Shown here: positions 7,000 to 14,296 of the stretch, piece by piece | How positions within the stretch are numbered: the stretch's first letter is position 1 | Layout: each line of letters starts with the position of its first letter | The notes under the pieces: generated by a model | What the model was told of the DNA's origin: nothing | Database searches by the model: none | What the model saw: the letters and a program-made list of their open reading frames with translations, nothing else | Translations under genes and position numbers: made by a program | DNA from: an uncultured Collinsella sp. | Lineage (GTDB): Bacteria > Actinomycetota > Coriobacteriia > Coriobacteriales > Coriobacteriaceae | Length of the DNA: 29,003 nucleotides | NCBI GenBank assembly: GCA_938023705.1 | Contig: CALJDJ010000060.1 | Location: 1 to 29,003 of the forward strand | Direction: 5' to 3'

Positions 7000-7406
7000 T
7001 AACGAGGAATGAAACCGTCTTCATTGGCAAGTGGGGCTCGGGTCTGGGCGTCTATGAGGCGAAAACGCGTTCCCATGCGCTCGTAGGAGGCATGAAGCGC
7101 CTCGAGATGAGATAGGATGTTTGCCGGAGCCCCCTGTATCTCCATCTCGACTGAGCCGTCTTCCATGTTGCGCACCCAGCCGGTGAGTGCGCGTGCCTGC
7201 GCGAGGTTGGTGTTGGTAAAGCGAAAACCGACGCCCTGGACTTGCCCCTCCCAGCGCAGGAAATAGCGCAGGGGAGCGTCTTGAGTGGCCTCGTCGCTTG
7301 CGAGCACAGTAAGCCTGCGGCGCAGCTCGAGCTCGACGTTTGATGGTTTTTGAGGCTCTCGACTGCCACCGGTGACGCTGGAGAAGAACGTATCGAAGAG
7401 ACCCAT
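6996..7406 (-). CDS. acyP: Acylphosphatase with an N-terminal extension
   Basis: Acylphosphatases hydrolyse carboxyl-phosphate bonds such as that of acetyl phosphate or 1,3-bisphosphoglycerate. Residues about 46-136 form the domain: YFLRWEGQVQGVGFRF with catalytic R62, and TGWVRNMEDGSVEMEIQG with catalytic N80. The usual enzyme is about 90 residues; this one has 136, with a polar 45-residue N-terminal extension starting MGLFDTFFSSV. The ATG at 7406 lies 2 bases after the TAG of the upstream oxidoreductase, implying coupled translation, and no strong separate SD is visible. An open frame further upstream is antisense-like and lies inside the oxidoreductase. Confidence 0.9.
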   Translation of the reverse strand: MGLFDTFFSSVTGGSREPQKPSNVELELRRRLTVLASDEATQDAPLRYFLRWEGQVQGVGFRFTNTNLAQARALTGWVRNMEDGSVEMEIQGAPANILSHLEALHASYERMGTRFRLIDAQTRAPLANEDGFIPRY

Positions 7407-7408
7407 CG

Positions 7409-8515
7409 CTATGCCTGCTTGCCTGCATCGGCCGGGAAGGTTATGCCGGCCTGCTGGCGCACGGCATCCATGATGCGCAGTGAGACGAGCGTGACATCGC
7501 GGTAGTGGCCAAGCTCGTGGCGTCCCGCCGGGGTCTCCCAAATCTCTTCCTTAACGTTATCGATGCCGCCGATGGCGCTGATAAAGTCTGTGAGTTCGTA
7601 TTCCATAGTGTTGCTCGATTCGGGCAGGTCGAGCACGCGGCCGTTGTCGCCCTGTTCGCGCGGTGCCTCGGTCGCCGAGCCACGTACGACGTCGCCGCGG
7701 TAGTCGATGCGGACGTTACGGGGCGTGGACAGATGATCGATCTGGATAGTGCCACGCTCGCCTTCGATCTGCGAGGGCAGCAGGTCATTCGTAATTTTGG
7801 AGTGCGCGAGCTCGACGGAGATACGGCCACCGCCGTAGCTGGCGAGGATGGATCCGCAGCCGTCGATGGGGCCGTGCGTGAGCTGTCGCGTGGTGGGGTC
7901 GAGCAGAGTAGTCATGCTCGTGAGGCCGGAGGGCATGCCGAAAATCTCGACCATGGGCTCGACGGTGTAGACGCCAATGTCCATGAGGGAACCCGATGCC
8001 ATATTGCAGTCGAAGATATTGGTGGCGCGCCCCGCGAGAACCTCGTTGTAGCGCGAAGAATACTTGCCAAAGCGCAATGAGGCGCGGCGGATGGGGGCGA
8101 TCTCGCCCAGGACGTCCTCGATGGCGTGGAAGGCGGGATCGTGGAGGGGACGCATGGCCTCGAGGGCCACGACACCTGCTGCCTCGGCAGCGCGGAAGAC
8201 TTCTAGAGCCTGCGCTTCGGTGGCGCAGAAGGGCTTCTCGACGATGACGTGCTTGCCACCGGCGATGCAGGCAAGGGCCTGCTCGTAGTGGAGTGCGTTG
8301 GGGCTGCCGATATAGACGGCGTCGACGTCGGCGGCTGCTGCAAGCTCATCGAGTGAGGTAAAGTTTCGCTCGCCATCGCGCTCGGCGGTAAAGGCAGCAC
8401 CGCGATTGGCATCGCGTGAAAGCGTGCCCACAAACGCGGCTTGGTCGTTGGCGTTGACGACTTGGATAAAGTCGTCGGTAATCATGGATGTGCCGATGGT
8501 CGCGATGCGCAGCAT
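7409..8515 (-). CDS. Gfo/Idh/MocA-family NAD(P)-dependent oxidoreductase
   Basis: The 368-residue protein has an N-terminal Rossmann fold beginning MLRIATIGTS and the family's EKPF motif (HVIVEKPFCA), whose Lys contributes to catalysis. A C-terminal alpha/beta substrate domain contains the GSLMDIGVYTVEPM segment typical of this family. Members oxidise or reduce sugars, inositols or related compounds; the substrate cannot be told. The ATG at 8515 follows GGGAG at good spacing. It is followed, with almost no gap, by acylphosphatase, and preceded by rnhA on the same strand 73 bases away, so these may be one transcript. Confidence 0.92.
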   Translation of the reverse strand: MLRIATIGTSMITDDFIQVVNANDQAAFVGTLSRDANRGAAFTAERDGERNFTSLDELAAAADVDAVYIGSPNALHYEQALACIAGGKHVIVEKPFCATEAQALEVFRAAEAAGVVALEAMRPLHDPAFHAIEDVLGEIAPIRRASLRFGKYSSRYNEVLAGRATNIFDCNMASGSLMDIGVYTVEPMVEIFGMPSGLTSMTTLLDPTTRQLTHGPIDGCGSILASYGGGRISVELAHSKITNDLLPSQIEGERGTIQIDHLSTPRNVRIDYRGDVVRGSATEAPREQGDNGRVLDLPESSNTMEYELTDFISAIGGIDNVKEEIWETPAGRHELGHYRDVTLVSLRIMDAVRQQAGITFPADAGKQA

Positions 8516-8588
8516 ACGTCTCCCTTGCGTTGTTTGGTCTACAGGATGAGTGTAGCGCGTGGGGATATAAAGCTGCGCGAAAACGCTA

Positions 8589-9074
8589 TTACAGATCGCT
8601 CTCGTTAAAGCCGGCGTCGATATCGAGGTTACTGCCGTCGGCCGCCGTGGTGGCGAGCTCATCGCAGCGCTCGTTGAGCTCGTGACCGGCGTGACCCTTA
8701 ACCCAGATGAACTCAACCTTGTGCTTGCTTTTGGCGGTGAGTAGGCGCTCCCATAGGTCGCGGTTCTTGACGGGTTGCTTGTTGGCGGTTTTCCATCCGC
8801 GCTTTTTCCAGCCGTCGATCCAATGCTTGTTAAAGGCGTTGACGACGTACTGCGAATCAGAATGGAGTTCGACCTCGCAGGGGCGGTTGAGCGCCTCGAG
8901 CGCCACGATAACGGCCATGAGTTCCATGCGGTTGTTGGTGGTCTTGGCGTAGCCGCGCGAAAGCTCGGAGGTAAAGGTCTTGCCGGCGGGGTTGGTGTAT
9001 TTGAGCACGGCGCCGTAGCCGCCGCGTCCCGGATTTGATCGGGCCGAGCCGTCGGTATAGATGATGACCTTCAC
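8589..9074 (-). CDS. rnhA: Ribonuclease HI
   Basis: RNase HI degrades the RNA strand of RNA-DNA hybrids. The 161-residue protein shows all catalytic residues: D8 in IYTDGSA, E51 in NNRMELMA, D73 in HSDSQYV, the H128 loop in VKGHAG, and D138 in NERCDELA. The basic-handle region KKRGWKTANKQPVKN at 90-104 is also present. I chose the GTG at 9074, preceded by AAAGGA at 6 bases, because the protein then starts MKVIIYTDGSA as in other members; the open frame extends 17 codons upstream without homology. A likely -10 element, TACAAT, is at 9118-9113 on the minus strand. Confidence 0.95.
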   Translation of the reverse strand: MKVIIYTDGSARSNPGRGGYGAVLKYTNPAGKTFTSELSRGYAKTTNNRMELMAVIVALEALNRPCEVELHSDSQYVVNAFNKHWIDGWKKRGWKTANKQPVKNRDLWERLLTAKSKHKVEFIWVKGHAGHELNERCDELATTAADGSNLDIDAGFNESDL

Positions 9075-9173
9075 GGGCTTCCTTTCGTTGGGTACGTTTC
9101 GTGTGAGTGACCATTGTAGCGCCATGCCCGCCGGGGGCCAGCAATCTACGATTTCTACCCCGTCTTCCGACTG

Positions 9174-10076
9174 TTAGTTGGCATGGATGATGCGGTTGAG
9201 CTCGTCGAGGTATTGCTGCAAGAGGAGAGAGGGCTTGCGCTCGTCGTGCATGATGTAGCCAACGTGCATCGTTGGGGCGTCTGCTAGCGGGATCGATGCC
9301 ATGCCCCATTGCATTTCATTGGAGAGGACACCGGTCGACAGGGTGTAACCGTTCGACGTGATAAGTAAGTTGGTAAGTGTTCCGCGGTCCGAGATTCGTA
9401 TGTTGCGGTCGCAAGGGATATAGCTAAAAGGTTCCTCGGCGTAATAGAAGGAGTTTGAGGTTCCCTGCTCAAAGCTGTAGCGCGTATAGGGCGTGAGGTC
9501 GGCAAGGGACAGCTGCGGGCGGCGTGCGAGCGGGTGGCGCTCGCTAACGAAGACGTGGACCGTCGCGTCGAAGAGGGGATGGAAGCTTGCGCGGGCATCG
9601 GCGAAGGCCTTCTGCAGAACGCGGGCGTTAAAGTCATCCAGATACAGAATGCCGATATCGCTGCGAAACGCACGGACGTCATCGATGATCTGCGATGTGG
9701 TGGTCTCGCGCATGATGAACTCGAACTTGCTGTCGCGGCAGCGCTCGACTACGTTGACAAAGGCCTCGACCGAAAAGGCGTAGTGCTGGGCGGAAATGGC
9801 GAGGCGGGCTTGCGGGGTGCCACCGTCCTCGTAGCGTGCCTCGAGCATGTCGGCCTGCTCTACGACCTGGCGCGCATAGCCCAAAAGCTCGGTGCCGTCG
9901 TTGGTGAGCGTGACGCCGCGGCTGGAGCGCGTAAAGATCTCCAGATGGAGCTCTTGTTCTAGGCTTTTGACGGCGTTTGAGATGTTGGACTGAGCGGTAT
10001 AGAGGCGCTGAGCTGCGGCGTTGATTGAGCCGGACTCTGCCACGGCGATAAGAAAACGAAGCTGCTGGAGTGTCAT
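9174..10076 (-). CDS. LysR-family transcriptional regulator
   Basis: This is a 300-residue LysR-type regulator. The N-terminal helix-turn-helix spans about 1-60 (MTLQQLRFLIAVAESGSI, then AAAQRLYTAQSNISNAVKSLEQEL), followed by a periplasmic-binding-protein-like effector domain from about 90. It is transcribed away from metY across a 275-base region. LysR proteins usually control the divergent gene with a small-molecule co-inducer; in sulfur metabolism O-acetylserine or similar compounds are used. Control of metY is therefore the simplest inference, though other targets are possible. The ATG at 10076 is preceded by AAAGGA 10 bases away. Confidence 0.92.
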   Translation of the reverse strand: MTLQQLRFLIAVAESGSINAAAQRLYTAQSNISNAVKSLEQELHLEIFTRSSRGVTLTNDGTELLGYARQVVEQADMLEARYEDGGTPQARLAISAQHYAFSVEAFVNVVERCRDSKFEFIMRETTTSQIIDDVRAFRSDIGILYLDDFNARVLQKAFADARASFHPLFDATVHVFVSERHPLARRPQLSLADLTPYTRYSFEQGTSNSFYYAEEPFSYIPCDRNIRISDRGTLTNLLITSNGYTLSTGVLSNEMQWGMASIPLADAPTMHVGYIMHDERKPSLLLQQYLDELNRIIHAN

Positions 10077-10137
10077 CGGTGCCCGTCCTTTCGATAGCTA
10101 TCTAAAAAACCGATAACAGGTTAGCGCTTTTAAGTGA

Positions 10138-10166
10138 TTGACCGAGCGAAACAATGCTCGTACTAT
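10138..10166 (+). promoter_or_regulatory. metY promoter with an inverted repeat filling the spacer
   Basis: TTGACC (10138-10143) and TACTAT (10161-10166) are separated by exactly 17 bases and form a good housekeeping promoter. The spacer is occupied by the inverted repeat CGAGC-N8-GCTCG (10143-10160), which overlaps the last base of the -35. A factor bound there would block or remodel the promoter. Transcription would begin near 10173, giving a leader of about 180 bases before metY. Confidence 0.65.
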
Positions 10167-10235
10167 TCAAAACACACAAAGGCGGTAGGTAATTAAGCCG
10201 ACCACGGAACCGGGATGTCAAAAGGAGGACCGCAT

Positions 10236-10289
10236 ATGAACTGCTTACCAAGACGAATGCCGGGCTCCTGTTTGCGCCCGTCGGCGTGA
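10236..10289 (+). CDS. Putative 17-residue cysteine-containing leader peptide upstream of metY
   Basis: An ATG at 10236 has a very strong SD, AAAAGGAGG at 10220-10228, 7 bases upstream, and opens a frame MNCLPRRMPGSCLRPSA ending in TGA at 10287-10289. It lies in the leader between the metY promoter and the metY start 62 bases further on. It contains Cys at positions 3 and 12 and Met at 1 and 8. The second half overlaps an RNA stem: CGGGC (10261-10265) with GCCCG (10276-10280). A second possible stem pairs CTCCTG (10265-10270) with CAGGAG (10291-10296), and the two exclude one another. This fits a translation-sensing attenuator for sulfur amino acids, by analogy with cysteine leader peptides in other Actinomycetota. 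No function is proven. Confidence 0.55.
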   Translation: MNCLPRRMPGSCLRPSA

Positions 10290-10351
10290 TCAGGAGACAG
10301 CGACTTACTTCTCTCTTATTTATTTACTTTCGTTCGATCAAGGAGATCATC

Positions 10352-11662
10352 ATGAGCCAGTTCATCAACAACCCCGAGCACACCTTTGGTTTCGATACCC
10401 TGCAGCTTCATGTTGGCCAGGAGAGCGCCGACCCCGCATCCGACTCCCGCGCCGTGCCTATCTACCAGACCACGAGCTATGTGTTCCGCAACTCCCAGCA
10501 CGCCGCCGATCGCTTTGGTCTTGCCGACGCCGGTAACATCTACGGCCGTCTGACCAACTCCACCCAGGGCGTCTTTGAGGACCGTATCGCCGCGCTCGAG
10601 GGTGGCGTGGCCGGTCTTGCCGTCGCCTCCGGTGCCGCTGCCATCACCTATACCCTGCAGGCTCTTGCCCAGGCTGGTGACCACGTGGTGGCTCAGAAGA
10701 CCATCTACGGCGGTTCCTACAACCTGCTCGAGCATACGCTCTCCCAGTTTGGCGTCGAGACCACGTTTGTCGATGCCCACAACCTGGAAGAGGTTGAGGG
10801 TGCCATCAAGGACAACACCACGGTCATCTATCTCGAGACGCTCGGCAACCCCAACTCTGACATCCCCAACATCGACGCCATCTCCGAGATCGCCAAGAAG
10901 CACGGTCTGCCGGTTGTCGTCGACAACACTTTCGGCACCCCGTATCTGTTCCGTCCGCTGGAGCATGGCGCCAACATCGTTGTCCACTCCGCAACCAAGT
11001 TCATCGGCGGCCACGGCACCTCGCTGGGCGGTGTGATCGTCGACGGCGGTAACTTCGATTGGAAGGCGAGCGGAAAGTACGCCCAGATCGCTGAGCCCAA
11101 CCCCTCCTACCATGGCGTCTCGTTTGCCGAGGCTGCCGGTCCCGCCGCCTTCGCAACCTATGTCCGCGCCATCCTGCTGCGTGACGAGGGTGCCTGCATC
11201 AGCCCGTTCAACGCCTGGGTCCTGCTCCAGGGCACCGAGACCCTGTCGCTGCGCGTTGACCGTCATGTCGAGAACACCAAGAAGGTCGTTGAGTTCCTTG
11301 CCGGCGACAGCCACGTTGCCAAGGTGAACCACCCGAGCCTGCCTGAGCACCCCGATCACGAGCTCTATCAGAAGTACTTCCCCAACGGCGGCGCTTCGAT
11401 CTTCACCTTTGAGATTAAGGGTGGCCAGGAGGCTGCCTGGAAGTTCATCGATCATCTGCAGGTGTTCTCGCTGCTCGCCAACGTGGCCGACGTCAAGTCG
11501 CTCGTCGTGCACCCGGCTACCACCACGCACTCCCAGCTCTCTGCCGAGGAGCTCGCCGAGCAGAACATCACGCCCTCCACGATCCGTCTTTCCATCGGTA
11601 CCGAGAACGCCGAGGACATCATTTGGGATCTGAAGCAGGCCTTCGCCGTGCTGGACGAGTAA
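10352..11662 (+). CDS. metY: O-acetylhomoserine sulfhydrylase (MetY-type PLP enzyme)
   Basis: The 436-residue protein is a Cys/Met-metabolism PLP-dependent enzyme. It begins FGFDTLQLHVGQESADPASDSRAVPIYQTTSY, a typical MetY start, with IYGRLTNST at 63-71, D191 in VVDNTFGTP, and the PLP lysine K216 in VHSATKFIGGHG. MetY uses O-acetylhomoserine and sulfide to make homocysteine, or acts on related substrates such as methanethiol; some members also make cysteine. The length of about 430, longer than MetB/MetC at about 390, favours MetY. The ATG at 10352 follows AAGGAG. It has its own promoter and structured leader, and a strong terminator downstream, so it is monocistronic apart from the leader peptide. 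Codon use is strongly biased to C-ending codons, suggesting high expression. Confidence 0.93.
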   Translation: MSQFINNPEHTFGFDTLQLHVGQESADPASDSRAVPIYQTTSYVFRNSQHAADRFGLADAGNIYGRLTNSTQGVFEDRIAALEGGVAGLAVASGAAAITYTLQALAQAGDHVVAQKTIYGGSYNLLEHTLSQFGVETTFVDAHNLEEVEGAIKDNTTVIYLETLGNPNSDIPNIDAISEIAKKHGLPVVVDNTFGTPYLFRPLEHGANIVVHSATKFIGGHGTSLGGVIVDGGNFDWKASGKYAQIAEPNPSYHGVSFAEAAGPAAFATYVRAILLRDEGACISPFNAWVLLQGTETLSLRVDRHVENTKKVVEFLAGDSHVAKVNHPSLPEHPDHELYQKYFPNGGASIFTFEIKGGQEAAWKFIDHLQVFSLLANVADVKSLVVHPATTTHSQLSAEELAEQNITPSTIRLSIGTENAEDIIWDLKQAFAVLDE

Positions 11663-11973
11663 GGCGACTTGTGCAAGGACCCCTTGCGACTCGATAGGTA
11701 TAACTGCATAAATGCCTGCTCAAGGCGCCTGCGCAAGCAATGGTTGCGCAGGCGTCTTTTTTGCATAGGAAGGGCGCTATTACAGGGTTTTTGGCATGCT
11801 TTATGCATTTGAGTTGTGGAAAACTCCTGTTGAGAGGATGTGAGTTTTACGCAATTGACGTGCGCCTTTTGAGTAAAACCGCAGGTCGCGATTTGCTCGA
11901 GGTACTATGCAGCGCGATCGAATCACACGCAGCTCAAACGCAGCAAAAACGCACTACGGAGGTTTCCAGCTAC
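11663..11973 (+). other. 311-base intergenic region between metY and the secreted-protein gene
   Basis: It holds a small hairpin GCAAGG-ACC-CCTTGC soon after metY, the strong terminator at 11726-11762, and a leader for the next gene. In that leader GAGTTTTAC (11842-11850) can pair with AAAACTC at 11820-11826 or with GTAAAAC at 11873-11879, but not both. I see no convincing promoter and no RNA gene. Confidence 0.5.
11726..11762 (+). terminator. Rho-independent terminator of metY
   Basis: An 11-bp perfect stem, 11726-11736 with 11744-11754, surrounds a 7-base loop and is followed by TCTTTTTTG. It is the clearest terminator in the window. Confidence 0.92.
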
Positions 11974-12750
11974 ATGAGGATCGATTCACGAAAACCGAAA
12001 GCCGCTGCCCTTTCCGCCGCTCTGACCGTGGCACTTTTGGCAGGCGCCGGCGCAACTGATGCCCACGCGGCAACACTGTCCGATACGGTTGGATCTACGC
12101 CGTCCGAGGCGACGCTGGTACAGCCCGTTGATTATCGCGGCGATGGTTATGGTTCCATGCAGGAGTGGAACGCCTCGATGGAGGCCAAGCGCGATTCCCT
12201 TGAGATGCGCGCTCAGATCATTATGAATATGTATGGCGACTATGCTACCGATGACGAGCGCGCTGTGCTGCAGGGTTGTATCGACGGTGCGGGTAGTCTG
12301 TTGACGATGGGGGAGGTCGACACGAAGTCGACCGAGCTCGATGAGCTGCGCACTGCGCTTGAGAATGCCAAGCGCGAAGCGCTCGAGGCCGCCGCAGCCG
12401 AGGCCGAGGCCGCCGAGGCCGTTCAGGCTTCGTATTACAACGCCGGCTCCGGCTTGTCTTACACGTCTGCTGCGTATTACGCGAACGGCTCGGGTCTGAC
12501 GCGCTCGAGCGGCGTCAATAACTATAACGGCCGCCGCGAGACTTATTACAGCAGCAACGTGTTGTATCACCATCGCACGGGCGAATGGACGCAGGATTCC
12601 GAGGGCTTTTGGCGCGATTCCGATGGCTACTACGTCGTTGCCGCGGGCGATAAGGCCCAAGGCTCCACGTTTACCGGTTCCAAGGGCGAGTGCAAGGTCT
12701 ATGACTCCGGCTGTGCTGCCGGAACCACCGACTACTATACCGGTTGGTAA
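11974..12750 (+). CDS. Secreted coiled-coil protein with a C-terminal 3D/RlpA-like domain
   Basis: The 258-residue protein begins with a signal peptide: basic RIDSRKPK, a hydrophobic core AALSAALTVALLAGAGA, and a likely cleavage after AHA near residue 32. Residues about 95-160 are Ala/Glu-rich (ALENAKREALEAAAAEAEAA) and predicted coiled coil. The C-terminal part, from about 170, is Tyr/Gly-rich and reads SGVNNYNGRRETYYSS, then EGFWRDSDGYYVVAAGD and KVYDSGCAAGTTDYYTGW. This resembles small double-psi barrel (3D-type) domains of cell-wall-acting proteins, whose signature includes a Gly-Thr-x-Asp ending. I infer an extracellular, wall-associated role, possibly muralytic. The ATG at 11974 is 11 bases after CGGAGG. 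A much longer open frame upstream runs through the terminator and is not credible. Confidence 0.75.
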   Translation: MRIDSRKPKAAALSAALTVALLAGAGATDAHAATLSDTVGSTPSEATLVQPVDYRGDGYGSMQEWNASMEAKRDSLEMRAQIIMNMYGDYATDDERAVLQGCIDGAGSLLTMGEVDTKSTELDELRTALENAKREALEAAAAEAEAAEAVQASYYNAGSGLSYTSAAYYANGSGLTRSSGVNNYNGRRETYYSSNVLYHHRTGEWTQDSEGFWRDSDGYYVVAAGDKAQGSTFTGSKGECKVYDSGCAAGTTDYYTGW

Positions 12751-12780
12751 TCTGCCATCAGAGCAAAATAGGCACATGAT

Positions 12781-12831
12781 GGGCGGGCGTCTTTGCTGAG
12801 CTTTTAGGCAACGTAAAGCCGCCCTTTCTTT
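12781..12831 (+). terminator. Possible terminator after the secreted-protein gene
   Basis: GGGCGG (12781-12786) pairs with CCGCCC (12819-12824) and is followed by TTTCTTT. The 32-base loop is long, so efficiency is uncertain. Confidence 0.45.
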
Positions 12832-12941
12832 ATGTGCGTTTGAGTTAACAGAGCCCTTACCGTGGCGGTACGCTGGGCGTATGCATGCGGGGCACACTGG
12901 TTCATGAGAAATAAGGTCTTTCTCGTGGAGGAAGTGGTCTC

Positions 12942-13148
12942 ATGAACGCTCGAGATATCGCTATCGCCGCCGTCGCATTGGTACTTGGCTGTCTTGGCCC
13001 TACAGCTGCGTTTGTCGCAGGCATGCAGGGCTCGTGCGGGGCTGCTCCTATTGTGGTCGGCGCGCTCATCGCAGCAGCGCTGCTGGGAAGCGCGGGCGTG
13101 ACCCTTTGCCGCGATGACGAGGACGAGATGCCGCAGGTGCGGCGCTAG
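12942..13148 (+). CDS. Small two-helix membrane protein of unknown function
   Basis: The 68-residue protein is almost entirely hydrophobic, with one membrane helix at about 6-27 and another at about 36-56, joined by a short GMQGSCG turn. It ends in a charged tail, CRDDEDEMPQVRR. It has a clear SD (GGAGGAAG) before the ATG at 12942. A 9-bp hairpin (12903-12911 with 12919-12927) abuts the SD and could influence translation. I do not recognise a family. Paired hairpin helices of this size occur in small holin-like or regulatory membrane proteins, but nothing here supports a specific role. Confidence 0.7.
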   Translation: MNARDIAIAAVALVLGCLGPTAAFVAGMQGSCGAAPIVVGALIAAALLGSAGVTLCRDDEDEMPQVRR

Positions 13149-13186
13149 CCGTTGTGAAGCTGGTTTTGCCCATAGATGAAGAAGGA

Positions 13187-13224
13187 AGCCGCCGCAAGGG
13201 GAGTGCCCCTTGCGGCGGCTTTGC
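13187..13224. terminator. Strong hairpin terminator between convergent genes
   Basis: A perfect 15-bp stem, 13187-13201 with 13206-13220, surrounds the loop AGTG and is followed by TTTG on the plus strand. On the minus strand a pyrimidine-rich TTCCTTCTTC follows. It separates the small membrane-protein gene and panE and may work in both directions. Confidence 0.8.
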
Positions 13225-13256
13225 TATTGAGGCTGTAGGCTGTAGCACGCCGGGCG

Positions 13257-14171
13257 TTACCAGCTGGCCTCGATTTCGCGGATGCGCGAATAGAGCCATT
13301 CGTTTTGCGGCACCTGGATACCGTGCTTGGCCGCGAGGCGGCAGATGGTACCCGCAAATTCCTCGACCTCGGTTCTGCGTTGAGCGATGCGGTCTTGCGC
13401 CATCGAGGGCATGCCGGCGGGATCGAGCCCTTTTATGAGACGCACCATCTGCGTTAGGTCTGCCTCGGTGAGCTCGATGCCCTCGGCATTGGCGACTGCA
13501 AGCGTCTCGCGCATGGCGGAGACAAAACTGCGGAGCTGCTCGGAGCCCTGCTCCGTAGCGCTTCCGTAGGTGCCGCCGTAGGCCATACAGGTCTGGTTGA
13601 TGCCGTCGTTGAGCATGAGTTTGGCCCACATGCGATGTGCGATGTCGTGCTCGACGGTATGGGCGATGCCGCAGCGCGTGTAGAGCCCGTCGATAGCGGT
13701 GACGGTCGCGGGGTCGGTGCCGGCGGCCGCACCAAAGCGGATCTCGCCCGCATTGGTAAAGGTGAGCGCGCCGTTGAGGAACACGGCGTCCATGCCCTGG
13801 CAGATACCAAGAACGGTATGCTCCCAGCCAAAGCGTTCGGCAATCTTTTGCTCGCTCGTAATGCCGTTGCACAGCGAGGCGATGAGCGTGTTGGGCCCCA
13901 CGACACGCTCCATAGTCTTGAGTGCTTGGTCGAGACCGGTGGTCTTGACCGTGAGAATGACCAGATCGGCGGGCGTTGCCTCGCTGGCGCGGACGGATTT
14001 GAGTGCACAGGGCTCGCCGTTGACGGTGAGCGCATCGCCCGCGTGACGCTCAAAACGGGCGTCATCCATGACATATTCAACAGCGTCGTTGCCGAGCGCT
14101 TGGGCGATCATGCTGCCGTAGAGTAGGCCGACACCGCCCTTGCCGATGAAGGCGACCTTGTTGATCTGCAT
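13257..14171 (-). CDS. panE: 2-dehydropantoate 2-reductase family protein (PanE/ApbA)
   Basis: The family reduces ketopantoate to pantoate with NADPH in pantothenate and CoA synthesis. The 304-residue protein starts MQINKVAFIGKGGVGLLYG, with the GxGxxG nucleotide-binding loop. It contains VKTTGLDQAL, SLCNGITSEQ and a helical C-terminal domain with HRMWAKLMLNDGINQTCM, where the Lys in WAKLMLN matches the catalytic lysine of PanE and the Asn follows. I chose the second ATG at 14171, 9 bases after GGGGAG; the ATG at 14180 touches the SD. Several paralogues of this family exist in many genomes and may act on other 2-oxoacids, so the pantoate assignment is likely but not certain. A terminator lies immediately upstream. 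Confidence 0.82.
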   Translation of the reverse strand: MQINKVAFIGKGGVGLLYGSMIAQALGNDAVEYVMDDARFERHAGDALTVNGEPCALKSVRASEATPADLVILTVKTTGLDQALKTMERVVGPNTLIASLCNGITSEQKIAERFGWEHTVLGICQGMDAVFLNGALTFTNAGEIRFGAAAGTDPATVTAIDGLYTRCGIAHTVEHDIAHRMWAKLMLNDGINQTCMAYGGTYGSATEQGSEQLRSFVSAMRETLAVANAEGIELTEADLTQMVRLIKGLDPAGMPSMAQDRIAQRRTEVEEFAGTICRLAAKHGIQVPQNEWLYSRIREIEASW

Positions 14172-14185
14172 ATGAATCATCTCCC

Positions 14186-14215
14186 CATAAAAAGGCGCCC
14201 ACGTACGGGGCGCCT
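14186..14215 (-). terminator. Terminator of the cyclase-family gene, abutting the panE leader
   Basis: On the minus strand AGGCGCCC (14215-14208) pairs with GGGCGCCT (14200-14193) and is followed by TTTTTATG. The stem is 8 bp. The T-run ends a few bases before the panE SD, so this may be an attenuator for panE as well as a terminator. Confidence 0.75.
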
Positions 14216-14296
14216 GATGGATTGTATGCTGCCGGGGTATGTTGTGCGCGCCGGATAGCCGTATTTAGAAGAACAAACGTATGGGAACACGGGAAC

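Noticed and set aside
10200..10351. SAM or similar riboswitch before metY
   Set aside because: I looked for SAM-I, SAM-II and SAM-IV core pairings and could not build one; the leader-peptide reading explains the SD and frame better.
10316..11530. 404-codon minus-strand frame
   Set aside because: Antisense to metY, with low-complexity Val/Gly-rich composition typical of shadow frames.
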